Source of the DNA: Pseudomonas viridiflava
Lineage (GTDB): Bacteria; Pseudomonadota; Gammaproteobacteria; Pseudomonadales; Pseudomonadaceae
Assembly: GCA_900596015.1 (NCBI GenBank)
Contig: UVIF01000023.1
Location: forward strand, 744,001-808,000
Direction of reading: 5' to 3'
DNA length: 64,000 nucleotides
Below the pieces are notes generated by a model. The model saw only the letters and a program-made list of their open reading frames with translations, ran no database searches and was not told the origin of the DNA. Shown piece after piece: positions 31,806-43,454 of the stretch (position 1 is the stretch's first letter; each line of letters starts with the position of its first letter). Made by a program: the position numbers and the translations under genes.

Positions 31806-33458
31806 TTACAGGGCCATGTCGGCCGCTGGATTGCTTTCAGCCTTCGGTGCAGCCTGACCTTCGATCGGGTTGGCAGCAGCGGCCGCCTGGTCGATCACCG
31901 GCGGTGCAACAGCCAACTGGAGGATCTTGGCGGTGTAGTTCCACTCTTTCTGCACGGCTTCCGGCGAGCTGTTCAGAGCGGTGCCGTAGCTAGGCACGAT
32001 CTGACGCAGCTTGGCTTGCCATTCAGGCGTGGCAACCTTGTCCTTGAACGCTTTTTCCAGCACGTTGATCATGATCGGTGCTGCAGTCGACGCACCTGGC
32101 GAAGCACCCAGCAAACCGGCAATGCTGTTGTCCTTGGACACAACGATTTCGGTACCCAGTTTCAGCACACCGCCCTTCTCTTCGTCGCGCTTGATGATCT
32201 GCACACGCTGGCCGGCCTGCCACAGACGCCAGTCTTCTTTCTTGGCATTGGGGAAGTACTGCTTGAGCGCCTGGTAGCGATCATCGTCGGACAGCATGAC
32301 CTGCCCTGCCAGGTATTCGATCAGTGGGTACTGTTCGATACCGACCTTGGTCATCGGCCATACGTTATGCAGGTTGGTGCTGGTCAACAGGTCCAGGTAC
32401 GAACCGTTCTTCAGGAACTTGGTCGAGAAGGTCGCGAATGGGCCAAACAAGACCACGCGCTTGCCGTCCAGCACGCGGGTGTCCAGGTGCGGAACGGACA
32501 TGGGCGGCGCGCCAGTCGACGCGATACCGTAGGCCTTGGCCATATGCTGCATGGCCACGGTCGGGTTCTCGGTCACCAGGAACGAGCCACCCACCGGGAA
32601 ACCGCCGTATTCCTTGGCCTCGGGAATGCCCGAATCCTGCAGCAGATGCAGCGCGGCACCACCGGCGCCGATGAACACGAACTTGGCGTCGGTTTCAGTC
32701 TTGGTCCCGTCTTTCAGGTTCTTGTAGCTGACGCGCCACGAACCATCGGCGTTGCGCTTGATATCCTGCACTTCGCTGGACAGCTTCAGGTCGAAGCCGT
32801 TCTGACCCTTCAGGTGGCCGACGTACTGGCGAGTGATCTCGCCGAAGTTCATGTCGGTACCCAGCGGGCTCCAGGTGACGGCCAGTTTCTGATTAGGGTC
32901 GCGGCCCTCCATCATCAACGGCACCCACTTCTTGATCTGCTCGTGGTCCTGGGAGAACTGCATGCCGGCGAACAGCGGGCTGGCCTTCAGAGCCTCATAG
33001 CGCTTCTTGAGGAACTCGATGTTGTTGTCACCCCACACGAAGCTCATGTGCGGCGTGGAGTTGATGAACGTGCGCGGATTCTTCAAAACACCCGCAGTGA
33101 CCTGGTGCGCCCAGAACTGACGGGAGATCTGGAAGGCTTCGTTGATCTCGATGGCCTTGGCGATCTGGACCTTGCCGTCCTTGTCTTCCGGGGTGTAGTT
33201 CAACTCGGCCAAGGCAGAGTGACCGGTACCCGCATTGTTCCAACCATTGGAGCTTTCTTCGGCAACGGCGTCCAGGCGCTCGACCATTTCCATCGACCAG
33301 CTTGGCTCGAGCTCGTTGAGCAGCACGCCCAGCGTGGCGCTCATGACGCCGCCGCCGATCAGCAGGACGTCGACTTTCTTCGCTTCGGCCGCTTGTGCCG
33401 ACACCATCCCGATGGACAGGGCCAGACCCAACAGCGCTGTGTTCGCTTTCTTCAACAT
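31806..33458 (-). CDS. mqo: Malate:quinone oxidoreductase
   Basis: A 550-residue FAD-dependent peripheral membrane enzyme oxidising malate to oxaloacetate and reducing quinone. The protein begins with a signal peptide-like segment (residues 1-24, ending AQAAEAKK) and then the FAD motif LLIGGGVMSATLG. Other family motifs: SSNGWNNAGTGHSALAELNYTP, GASPGASTAAPIM and WSPLGTDMN. A C-terminal extension rich in Ala and Pro (about 520-550) is typical of the Pseudomonas form. It stands as a single gene near the TCA cluster, whose carbon flow it complements. Confidence 0.95.
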   Translation of the reverse strand: MLKKANTALLGLALSIGMVSAQAAEAKKVDVLLIGGGVMSATLGVLLNELEPSWSMEMVERLDAVAEESSNGWNNAGTGHSALAELNYTPEDKDGKVQIAKAIEINEAFQISRQFWAHQVTAGVLKNPRTFINSTPHMSFVWGDNNIEFLKKRYEALKASPLFAGMQFSQDHEQIKKWVPLMMEGRDPNQKLAVTWSPLGTDMNFGEITRQYVGHLKGQNGFDLKLSSEVQDIKRNADGSWRVSYKNLKDGTKTETDAKFVFIGAGGAALHLLQDSGIPEAKEYGGFPVGGSFLVTENPTVAMQHMAKAYGIASTGAPPMSVPHLDTRVLDGKRVVLFGPFATFSTKFLKNGSYLDLLTSTNLHNVWPMTKVGIEQYPLIEYLAGQVMLSDDDRYQALKQYFPNAKKEDWRLWQAGQRVQIIKRDEEKGGVLKLGTEIVVSKDNSIAGLLGASPGASTAAPIMINVLEKAFKDKVATPEWQAKLRQIVPSYGTALNSSPEAVQKEWNYTAKILQLAVAPPVIDQAAAAANPIEGQAAPKAESNPAADMAL

Positions 33459-33950
33459 TCAGAAATTCCTAGGATAGAACGCCATCCACTTCGTCCTCCG
33501 GCATTTCGCTCATTGCGCACACGGTGCTCGCGCTGGAACGGGACAAGAGGGAAAAGCGCATGGCATAGAAGACCAAAATGACTGCATTAGCCTTATATTC
33601 ATTGTCCTTTCCGTGCTGACCTTCTTGTTGAGTTTTATCTTCAGCGACTCAAGTGACATCGATCAATGGATGCGGCCGGGGAACATTAACCGGCGCTTGC
33701 ACCCATTACCCATACCGCTCACGCGCACTGAAACGGTGCTCTGAGGCGTGCGACAATATGGCAGGGCGCAATAGTACATGAGGGGGATATCGCCAACCAC
33801 ATCAAAGTCGAAGATTGCCTGACTAGCCGTCGGCCACCCGACGGGTTGATTGCGCATTTCAGGACAATGCCGACGCAACTTTAGGAAGGGTCTGACATTG
33901 TGTAAGTGCCAAGGTCGGTAGGCTCTGGCGTTTTATCAAGGCCGTGGATC
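33459..33950. other. 492-bp divergent gap upstream of mqo and the GNAT gene
   Basis: No convincing sigma-70 promoter or terminator was found. On the minus strand the mqo leader contains two overlapping 30-codon frames: 33510-33602, with a good GGAAAGGA site before its ATG, and 33469-33561, ending 10 bases before the mqo start, so that its stop overlaps the mqo ribosome-binding site. They may be leader peptides or chance frames. Nothing was found in the half nearest the GNAT gene. Confidence 0.4.
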
Positions 33951-34565
33951 ATGTCCAAATCCAAATCCAAATCCAAGTCGAAACTGAGTTTCAAGTTCAA
34001 ATCGCCCAGGATCCCACGCACACCTGAACTGCGTACCGAGCGCCTGATCATGATGCCGCTTACATTGGCCGATGCGCCTTTTTACCAGCAGTCGATGGGC
34101 GACTGGGAAATGGTCCGCTACATCACCGCCAACATGCCATGGCCCTACCCCGCCACGGAAGGTCTGAGGTATGTGCGCAAAGACGCCTTGCCAGCCATGG
34201 CTCGCGGCAAGGAGTGGCACTGGACCCTGCGCCTTCATGAAAATCCACAGCAGATGATCGGCATGGTGTCCCTGATGAACTTGCGCGATGACAACCGCAG
34301 CTTCTGGATGGCCAAGCCCTGGCAGGGTCGAGGCCTGACGCGCGAAGCCTGCGAAGCGGCCAATCGTTTCTGGTTCGAAACGCTGGGCAAAACGACGCTG
34401 CGGGTCGCCAAGGCCGCCGACAACGAGGCGTCCCGAAGAGTTTCCATTGGCGAGGGCATGCAGGTCGTGATGCGTCGGCCACAGGCATTCGTCTGTGGAA
34501 CGCGGGAAGAAGAGATCTGGGAGTTGACGCGAGCGCAATGGCTGGCTCGGCAAGAGGTTGCCTGA
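33951..34565 (+). CDS. GNAT-family N-acetyltransferase with Lys-Ser repeat tail
   Basis: A 204-residue RimJ/RimL-type acetyltransferase: TERLIMMPLTLADAP, HWTLRLHENPQQMIGMVSL (beta strands) and the acetyl-CoA loop KPWQGRGLTREACEAANRF. It transfers acetyl from acetyl-CoA to an amine of a protein or small molecule; substrate unknown. The N-terminus is an unusual basic tail, KSKSKSKSKLSFKFKS, encoded by a hexanucleotide repeat. ATG 33951 has AAGG upstream; an earlier ATG at 33906 is in frame. It converges on sucD with a shared terminator. Confidence 0.82.
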   Translation: MSKSKSKSKSKLSFKFKSPRIPRTPELRTERLIMMPLTLADAPFYQQSMGDWEMVRYITANMPWPYPATEGLRYVRKDALPAMARGKEWHWTLRLHENPQQMIGMVSLMNLRDDNRSFWMAKPWQGRGLTREACEAANRFWFETLGKTTLRVAKAADNEASRRVSIGEGMQVVMRRPQAFVCGTREEEIWELTRAQWLARQEVA

Positions 34566-34570
34566 GCTGG

Positions 34571-34597
34571 AAACACAAAAGCCACCCGAAGGTGGCT
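34571..34597 (-). terminator. Terminator of the sdh-suc cluster
   Basis: On the minus strand AGCCACC, loop TTCG, GGTGGCT is followed by TTTTGTGTTT. A UUCG tetraloop and T-rich tail 30 bp past sucD make this a convincing intrinsic terminator; it may also stop the convergent GNAT transcript. Confidence 0.85.
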
Positions 34598-34627
34598 ATT
34601 GCAACTGCAGCTGTCAGCGAGCGAAGC

Positions 34628-35509
34628 TTACTTGACGGCCCAGCCAGTCAGCTCGGCCAGGGCCTTGCCAATGTCTGCCAGCGAACGCACGGTTTTCACG
34701 CCAGCGTCCTGCAGGGCAGCGAACTTCTCGTCCGCAGTACCCTTGCCGCCGGAGATGATTGCACCGGCATGGCCCATGCGCTTGCCCGGAGGAGCAGTCA
34801 CACCAGCGATGTAGGACACAACCGGCTTGGTCACGTGAGCTTTGATGTAGGCAGCGGCCTCTTCTTCGGCAGAACCACCGATCTCGCCGATCATCACGAT
34901 CGCCTCGGTCTGTGGGTCTTCCTGGAACAACTTCAGGATGTCGATGAAGTTCGAACCTGGAATCGGGTCACCGCCGATGCCGACGCAGGTCGACTGGCCG
35001 AAACCGGCGTCAGTGGTCTGCTTAACGGCTTCGTAGGTCAAGGTGCCGGAACGCGACACGATGCCAACCTTGCCTGGCAAGTGGATATGGCCTGGCATGA
35101 TGCCGATCTTGCACTCGCCCGGGGTGATGACGCCTGGGCAGTTAGGGCCGATCAGGACCACGCCCAGCTCGTCGCACTTGACCTTGGCTTCCAGCATGTC
35201 GATGGTCGGAATGCCTTCGGTGATGCAGACGATCAGCTTGATGCCGCCGAACGCTGCTTCAAGGATGGAATCCTTGCAGAACGGAGCAGGTACGTAGATG
35301 ACCGAAGCAGTGGCGCCGGTTTTCTCGACAGCTTCCTGGACGGTGTTGAATACCGGCAGGTTCAGGTGAGTGGTACCACCCTTGCCCGGGGTCACGCCGC
35401 CGACCATCTTGGTGCCGTAGGCGATGGCCTGTTCGGAGTGGAAAGTACCCTGCGAGCCGGTGAAGCCCTGGCAGATGACCTTGGTATCTTTATTGATCAG
35501 GACGCTCAT
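34628..35509 (-). CDS. sucD: Succinyl-CoA synthetase alpha subunit
   Basis: A 293-residue subunit that binds CoA and carries the phosphohistidine intermediate (GKRMGHAGAI, His near position 246). The reaction is succinyl-CoA + ADP (or GDP) + Pi to succinate + CoA + ATP. CoA-binding segment GFTGSQGTFH is near the start. It overlaps sucC by one base (TAATG), so the two subunits are coupled. It is the last gene of the cluster. Confidence 0.97.
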   Translation of the reverse strand: MSVLINKDTKVICQGFTGSQGTFHSEQAIAYGTKMVGGVTPGKGGTTHLNLPVFNTVQEAVEKTGATASVIYVPAPFCKDSILEAAFGGIKLIVCITEGIPTIDMLEAKVKCDELGVVLIGPNCPGVITPGECKIGIMPGHIHLPGKVGIVSRSGTLTYEAVKQTTDAGFGQSTCVGIGGDPIPGSNFIDILKLFQEDPQTEAIVMIGEIGGSAEEEAAAYIKAHVTKPVVSYIAGVTAPPGKRMGHAGAIISGGKGTADEKFAALQDAGVKTVRSLADIGKALAELTGWAVK

Positions 35510-36675
35510 TACTTGCCCTCCGCAGCTTTGACAACTTGTTGAGCAGCGTCGGTCAGGCTGGTGGCTGCGATGATGTTCAGACCGCTTTCCGCCAGTACTT
35601 TAGCGCCCAGTTCAGCGTTGTTGCCTTCAAGGCGCACAACCACCGGGATCTTCACGCCGACTTCCTTGACTGCGCCAATGATGCCTTCGGCAATCATGTC
35701 GCAACGAACGATGCCGCCGAAGATGTTGACCAGTACGGCCGCGACGTTGGTGTCGGACAGGATGATCTTGAACGCTTCGGTTACGCGTTCCTTGGTGGCA
35801 CCACCGCCTACGTCGAGGAAGTTGGCTGGCTTGCCGCCATGCAGGTTGACGATGTCCATGGTACCCATGGCCAGGCCAGCACCGTTGACCATGCAGCCAA
35901 TGTTGCCTTCCAGGGCCACATAGTTCAGTTCGAACTTGGCGGCGTGCGCCTCACGCGGGTCATCCTGCGATGGGTCGTGGAAACCCTTCAGCTTCGGCTG
36001 ACGGTACATGGCGTTGGCGTCGATGTTGATCTTGGCATCGAGGCAATGCAGATCGCCATCAGCCTTGATGACCAACGGGTTGACTTCCAGCAGGGCCAGA
36101 TCGTGGTCCTGGAACAGCTTGGCCAGGCCAACGAAGATCTTGGCGAACTGAGCAACCTGCTTGCCTTCCAGACCCAGCTGGAATGCCAGCTCGCGGCCCT
36201 GGAACGGCTGCGCGCCGACCAGCGGATCAATGGTGGACTTGAGGATCTTCTCGGGAGTGTCGTGAGCGATCTTCTCGATGTCCACGCCACCTTCGGTGGA
36301 AGCCATGAACACGATGCGACGGCTGGAACGGTCCACTACGGCGCCCAGATACAGCTCTTTGGCGATATCGGTGCAGGACTCGACCAGGATCTTGGTGACG
36401 GGCTGACCGTTGGCGTCAGTCTGGTAGGTCACCAGACGCTTGCCCAGCCACTGCTGAGCGAAAGCCTTGGCGTCTTCCTTGCTGCGAACCAGTTTCACAC
36501 CACCAGCCTTGCCGCGACCACCAGCGTGGACCTGGGCCTTGACGACCCACTCGCTGCCGCCGATCTTGTCGCAGGCTTCTGCGGCGTCTTCGGGGGTGTC
36601 TACCGCGTAACCCTTGGATACTGGCAGGCCGTATTCAGCGAACAGCTGCTTACCCTGATACTCGTGAAGATTCAT
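35509..36675 (-). CDS. sucC: Succinyl-CoA synthetase beta subunit
   Basis: A 388-residue subunit, the same length as E. coli SucC. It contains an ATP-grasp domain (KAQVHAGGRGKAGGVKLV) and the succinate-binding C-terminal domain (NIFGGIVRCDMIAEGII). ATG 36675 begins MNLHEYQGKQLF, the conserved family start; 23 further in-frame residues upstream are spurious. It follows lpd after 178 bp that contain two perfect hairpins. Confidence 0.97.
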   Translation of the reverse strand: MNLHEYQGKQLFAEYGLPVSKGYAVDTPEDAAEACDKIGGSEWVVKAQVHAGGRGKAGGVKLVRSKEDAKAFAQQWLGKRLVTYQTDANGQPVTKILVESCTDIAKELYLGAVVDRSSRRIVFMASTEGGVDIEKIAHDTPEKILKSTIDPLVGAQPFQGRELAFQLGLEGKQVAQFAKIFVGLAKLFQDHDLALLEVNPLVIKADGDLHCLDAKINIDANAMYRQPKLKGFHDPSQDDPREAHAAKFELNYVALEGNIGCMVNGAGLAMGTMDIVNLHGGKPANFLDVGGGATKERVTEAFKIILSDTNVAAVLVNIFGGIVRCDMIAEGIIGAVKEVGVKIPVVVRLEGNNAELGAKVLAESGLNIIAATSLTDAAQQVVKAAEGK

Positions 36676-36756
36676 GCTTATTACCGTCTTCGTTAGGTAC
36701 TGCGCTTTTCGGCGCTGCGCTTCATGATTGAAGTGCCGCGCCACCTGTGACTGCTA

Positions 36757-36819
36757 CTCGCCGGTTGACCGGCGAGGTGAGTCCGGCGGACGTTCCGCGG
36801 CAGGTCCTGTGGACAGGAC
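36757..36819 (-). other. Two hairpins in the lpd-sucC gap
   Basis: CTCGCCGG/CCGGCGAG (36757-36776, loop TTGA) and GTCCTG/CAGGAC (36804-36819) are perfect inverted repeats in the 178-bp gap. Neither has a T-run. They could be processing or stability elements that set different levels of the flanking genes. Confidence 0.4.
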
Positions 36820-36853
36820 ATGCGACGGGCAGGCCGCCGTGGTTTCTTATTGT

Positions 36854-38287
36854 TTAACGCTTCTTGCGGTTGGCAATGTGAATGGCGCCGCCATTCACGG
36901 CCAGGGCCGCTTCGTGCAGGGCTTCCGACAGGGTCGGATGCGAGAAGACCATCATGCCCAGGTCTTCGGCACTGGTGCCGAATTCCATGGCGATGGCGCC
37001 CTGCTGAACCAATTCTGCCGCGCTCGGGCCGATCACGTGCACACCCAGTACGCGGTCGGTCTTGGCATCGGCGATGACCTTGACGAAACCGCCAGTGTCG
37101 TTGGCCGCCATGGCGCGACCGCTGGCCGCGAACGGGAAGCTGCCGACGTTGACTTCAACGCCTTCGGCCTTCAGCGTCTGTTCGGTCTTGCCGACCCATG
37201 CGATTTCCGGGTGGGTGTAGATGACCGAAGGGATCAGATCGTAGTTCATCACGGCCTTGTGGCCCTTGATGCGCTCGACGACCATGATGCCTTCCTCGGA
37301 CGCCTTGTGCGCCAGCATCAGGCCACGCACCACGTCGCCGATGGCGTAGACGCCAGGCACGCTGGTGGTGCAATAGTCGTCGACATAGATGAAGCCGCGC
37401 TCATCGATGTCCACGCCGCTGTCCGAAGCCAGCAGGTCGGTGGTCACCGGGCGACGGCCCACGGCAACGATCAGCTTGTCGAAGGTGATCGTCTGTTCGC
37501 CGTTGGCATCGGTGTACTTGACCAGGACTTCTTCGCCCTGCACTTCGGAGCCAGTCACCCGAGCGCCGAGCTTGATGTCCAGACCCTGCTTGGTGAAGGT
37601 CTTCAGAGCTTCCTTGGACACCGCGGTGTCGGCAGCCATGAGGAATGTGTCCAGCGCTTCGAGGACGGTGACTTCGGAGCCCAGGCGCGACCATACCGAA
37701 CCCAGTTCCAGGCCGATCACACCAGCGCCGATGACGCCAAGACGCTTGGGCACCTGCTGGAATTCCAGCGCGCCGGTGGAGTCGACGATGGTCTTCTGGT
37801 CGACAGGGGCCGGCGGGATGTCGATCGGACGCGAGCCGGACGCCAGGATGACGTTGTCGGCCTCGACGATTTCAACACCGTTGGGGCCGGTGACTTCGAC
37901 TTTCTTGCCAGCCAGCAGTTTGCCGTGGCCTTGCAGCACGGTCACGCCGTTGGACTTGAACAGGCCGGCGACGCCGCCGGTCAGGTTCTTGACGATGTTG
38001 GACTTGCGACCAATCATCGCCGGTACGTCAATGGTCACGCCAGCGTGGTTGATGCCATGGATGGCAAAGCCATCCTGCGCTTCGTGGAATTTCCACGAGC
38101 TGTCCAGCAGTGCCTTGGAGGGAATGCAACCCACGTTCAGGCAGGTACCGCCGAGGGCCAGCTTGCCCTCGCCGTCTTGATACTTTTCGATACAGGCAGT
38201 CTTGAGGCCCAGTTGTGCGGCCTTGATGGCAGCGACGTAGCCACCGGGGCCTGCGCCAATCACTACCACGTCGAATTTCTGAGTCAT
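36854..38287 (-). CDS. lpd: Dihydrolipoyl dehydrogenase (E3)
   Basis: A 477-residue flavoprotein that reoxidises the lipoyl groups of 2-oxoglutarate dehydrogenase with NAD+. FAD motif VIGAGPGGYVAA, redox-active Cys49 and Cys54 (GGTCLNVGCIPSK), NAD motif GVIGAGVIGLELG, and C-terminal HPTLSEALHEA with the catalytic His-Glu. The position after sucB corresponds to lpdG of P. aeruginosa, which also serves other complexes. Confidence 0.96.
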   Translation of the reverse strand: MTQKFDVVVIGAGPGGYVAAIKAAQLGLKTACIEKYQDGEGKLALGGTCLNVGCIPSKALLDSSWKFHEAQDGFAIHGINHAGVTIDVPAMIGRKSNIVKNLTGGVAGLFKSNGVTVLQGHGKLLAGKKVEVTGPNGVEIVEADNVILASGSRPIDIPPAPVDQKTIVDSTGALEFQQVPKRLGVIGAGVIGLELGSVWSRLGSEVTVLEALDTFLMAADTAVSKEALKTFTKQGLDIKLGARVTGSEVQGEEVLVKYTDANGEQTITFDKLIVAVGRRPVTTDLLASDSGVDIDERGFIYVDDYCTTSVPGVYAIGDVVRGLMLAHKASEEGIMVVERIKGHKAVMNYDLIPSVIYTHPEIAWVGKTEQTLKAEGVEVNVGSFPFAASGRAMAANDTGGFVKVIADAKTDRVLGVHVIGPSAAELVQQGAIAMEFGTSAEDLGMMVFSHPTLSEALHEAALAVNGGAIHIANRKKR

Positions 38288-38387
38288 AAAACGATTCCTA
38301 TTAACGGCATGCTTGAAGCCCAGGTGCCGGGTTCCGTATCAAGCTGCGTGGGCTCGATGGCAGATCCCGGGACCTGTGGCTGCCTTA

Positions 38388-39620
38388 TCAGATATCCAGC
38401 AACAGACGCGCTGGATCTTCCAGCAGGTTCTTGATGGTCACCAGGAACGTCACGGCTTCCTTGCCATCGATCAGGCGATGGTCATACGACAGCGCCAGGT
38501 ACATCATCGGGCGGATGACCACCTGGCCGTTGATGGCCATCGGGCGCTGCAGAATGTTGTGCATACCCAGGATAGCCGCCTGCGGCGGGTTGACGATCGG
38601 GGTCGACATCATCGAACCGAAGGTACCACCGTTGGTGATGGTAAAGGTACCCCCGGTCATTTCGTCCATCGACAGCTTGCCGTCACGCGCCTTCTTGCCG
38701 AAGGTGGCGATGCCGCCTTCGATCTCGGCCAGGCTCATCGCCTCGGCATTGCGCAGGACAGGCACCACCAGACCGCGGTCGCTGGAAACCGCCACACCGA
38801 CGTCGGCATAGCCGTGATAGACGATGTCCGAACCGTCGATCGAGGCGTTGACCGCCGGGAAGCGCTTCAGCGCCTCGGTGGCTGCCTTGACGAAGAACGA
38901 CATGAAGCCCAGGCGCACGCCATTGTGCGACTTCTCGAACAGGTCCTTGTACTTGGAACGCAAGGCCATGACTTCGGTCATGTCGACTTCGTTGAACGTG
39001 GTCAGCATGGCCATGTTCGACTGGGCTTCCACCAGACGCTCGGCAACCTTGGCGCGCAGGCGGGTCATCGGCACACGCTTTTCAGTGCGGTCGCCGACGC
39101 TCTGCACGATGGCAGCGGCAGCGGCTGGCACGGCCGGCTTGGCGGCCGGTGCAGACTTCTTGGCTTCGATGGCGGCGACCAGGTCTTCCTTGGTCACGCG
39201 ACCGTCTTTGCCGGTGCCCTTGACGCTGTTCAGGTTGATGCCGTTTTCTTCGGCCAGCTTGCGTGCAGCCGGGCCGCCAATGGCGTCATCGTCACCAGCG
39301 GCAGGTGCCGAAGCCGCCTGCGGTGCGGCAGCCTGAGGCGCAGCAGCGGCCTGAGGTGCGGCAGCAGGTGCAGCGGCGGCGCCGCCTGCCTCGATGGAGC
39401 CCAGGACTTCGTCCGACAGAACGGTGTCGCCTTCGTTCTTGACGATCGCGCCCAGTACGCCGTCGGCGGTGGCCAGCACCTCCAGAACGACCTTGTCGGT
39501 CTCGATGTCAACGATCAGGTCATCGCGCTTGACCGCGTCGCCCGGCTGCTTGTGCCAGGTGGCAACGGTGCCGTCGGCGACCGATTCCGGGAAGGTAGGG
39601 GCTTTGATCTCGATAGCCAT
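38388..39620 (-). CDS. sucB: 2-Oxoglutarate dehydrogenase E2 (dihydrolipoyl succinyltransferase)
   Basis: A 410-residue core component. The lipoyl domain (residues 1-76) has the lipoylated Lys43 in ETDKVVLEV. An Ala/Pro/Gln-rich linker, AAPQAAAAPQAAAPQAAS-type, follows. The peripheral subunit-binding domain (about 112-150, GPAARKLAEENGINL) precedes the catalytic domain, which ends in SYDHRLIDGKEAV with the active-site His. It transfers succinyl from lipoamide to CoA. It lies 42 bp after sucA and 100 bp before lpd. Confidence 0.97.
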   Translation of the reverse strand: MAIEIKAPTFPESVADGTVATWHKQPGDAVKRDDLIVDIETDKVVLEVLATADGVLGAIVKNEGDTVLSDEVLGSIEAGGAAAAPAAAPQAAAAPQAAAPQAASAPAAGDDDAIGGPAARKLAEENGINLNSVKGTGKDGRVTKEDLVAAIEAKKSAPAAKPAVPAAAAAIVQSVGDRTEKRVPMTRLRAKVAERLVEAQSNMAMLTTFNEVDMTEVMALRSKYKDLFEKSHNGVRLGFMSFFVKAATEALKRFPAVNASIDGSDIVYHGYADVGVAVSSDRGLVVPVLRNAEAMSLAEIEGGIATFGKKARDGKLSMDEMTGGTFTITNGGTFGSMMSTPIVNPPQAAILGMHNILQRPMAINGQVVIRPMMYLALSYDHRLIDGKEAVTFLVTIKNLLEDPARLLLDI

Positions 39621-39662
39621 TATCAGTATTTCCTTAAATTCGGTTTCAGGTGCGCGTTGGCA

Positions 39663-42494
<2,832 letters not shown>

Positions 42495-42683
42495 GCTTGG
42501 TCACCCTCGGTTAGGGGACACCACCGGCGCTCACACCTTGGGCGCACTGACGCGGTCCATATACAGCGACCGTGCAAGCCACCTCAGTTGTACGCTGGTA
42601 GTCCGGGTACCAGCCCGGAGCCCCTGCTGGTCTTGTTTCTTCGAAAGTAAAAGCGAAGCCTTACACAGCCACGCTCGGGTTTT

Positions 42684-42717
42684 CATCACAGCGCAGGATC
42701 GGTCCTGCGCTGTGATG
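42684..42717 (-). other. 15-bp hairpin between sdhB and sucA
   Basis: CATCACAGCGCAGGA (42684-42698), loop TCGG, TCCTGCGCTGTGATG (42703-42717): a perfect 15-bp stem 22 bases past the sdhB stop. On the minus strand it is followed by AAAACCC, not a T-run, so it is more likely a 3'-end stabiliser or processing site than a terminator. Confidence 0.6.
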
Positions 42718-42738
42718 GCTTGCGGTGTAGCAGATGAA

Positions 42739-43443
42739 TCAGACGCCGTTGGACAACAGCATGTTCCGCACGTGGCCAATGGCTTTTGTGGGGTTCAGGC
42801 CTTTGGGGCAAACGCTGACGCAGTTCATGATGCCGCGGCAGCGGAATACGCTGAACGGATCATCCATCGACGCCAGGCGCTCGCTGGTCCGGGTGTCACG
42901 GCTGTCGGCCAGGAAACGGTAGGCCTGCAGCAGCGCCGCCGGGCCGAGGAACTTGTCGGGGTTCCACCAGAACGAAGGGCAGGAAGTCGAGCAGCAGGCG
43001 CACAGGATGCACTCGTACAGACCGTCAAGCTTCTCGCGCTCTTCCGGAGTCTGCAGACGCTCGATGGCCGGGGCCGGCGTGTCGTTCTGCAGGAACGGCT
43101 TAACCTTCTCGTACTGCTTGTAGAAGATGCTCATATCCACGACCAGGTCACGGATCACCGGCAACCCTGGCAGCGGGCGCACGATCAACTTGTTACCTTT
43201 TACGACAGCGGACAGCGGCGTGATGCATGCCAGGCCGTTCTTGCCGTTGATGTTCATGCCATCGGAACCGCATACGCCTTCACGGCACGAGCGACGATAG
43301 GAGAAGCCTTCGTCCTGTTCCTTGATCAAGGCCAGCACGTCCAGCACCATCACATCCTTGCCACCGGTGTCGACCTGGAATTCCTGCATGGACGGCGCTG
43401 CGTCCTGGTCCGGGTTGTAGCGATAAACACTGACTTGCAACAT
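42739..43443 (-). CDS. sdhB: Succinate dehydrogenase iron-sulfur subunit
   Basis: A 234-residue subunit with three iron-sulfur clusters: 2Fe-2S (SCREGVCGSDG), 4Fe-4S (CILCACCSTSCPS) and 3Fe-4S (CRGIMNCVSVCPKG). It relays electrons from FAD to ubiquinone. ATG 43443 (MLQVSVYRY) was chosen because GAGGGT lies eight bases upstream and homologues start there; three further codons in frame upstream lack support. Confidence 0.97.
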   Translation of the reverse strand: MLQVSVYRYNPDQDAAPSMQEFQVDTGGKDVMVLDVLALIKEQDEGFSYRRSCREGVCGSDGMNINGKNGLACITPLSAVVKGNKLIVRPLPGLPVIRDLVVDMSIFYKQYEKVKPFLQNDTPAPAIERLQTPEEREKLDGLYECILCACCSTSCPSFWWNPDKFLGPAALLQAYRFLADSRDTRTSERLASMDDPFSVFRCRGIMNCVSVCPKGLNPTKAIGHVRNMLLSNGV

Positions 43444-43454
43444 GGCGGCCACCC

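Noticed and set aside
31771..31808. CCCCAA/TTGGGG and TAATCC/GGATTA repeats at the mqo stop codon
   Set aside because: The two short arms are interrupted and misaligned, the right arm overlaps the stop codon, and no T-run follows; too weak for a terminator.
33663..33878. 71-codon minus-strand frame between mqo and the GNAT gene
   Set aside because: No ribosome-binding site and a composition unlike the neighbouring genes.
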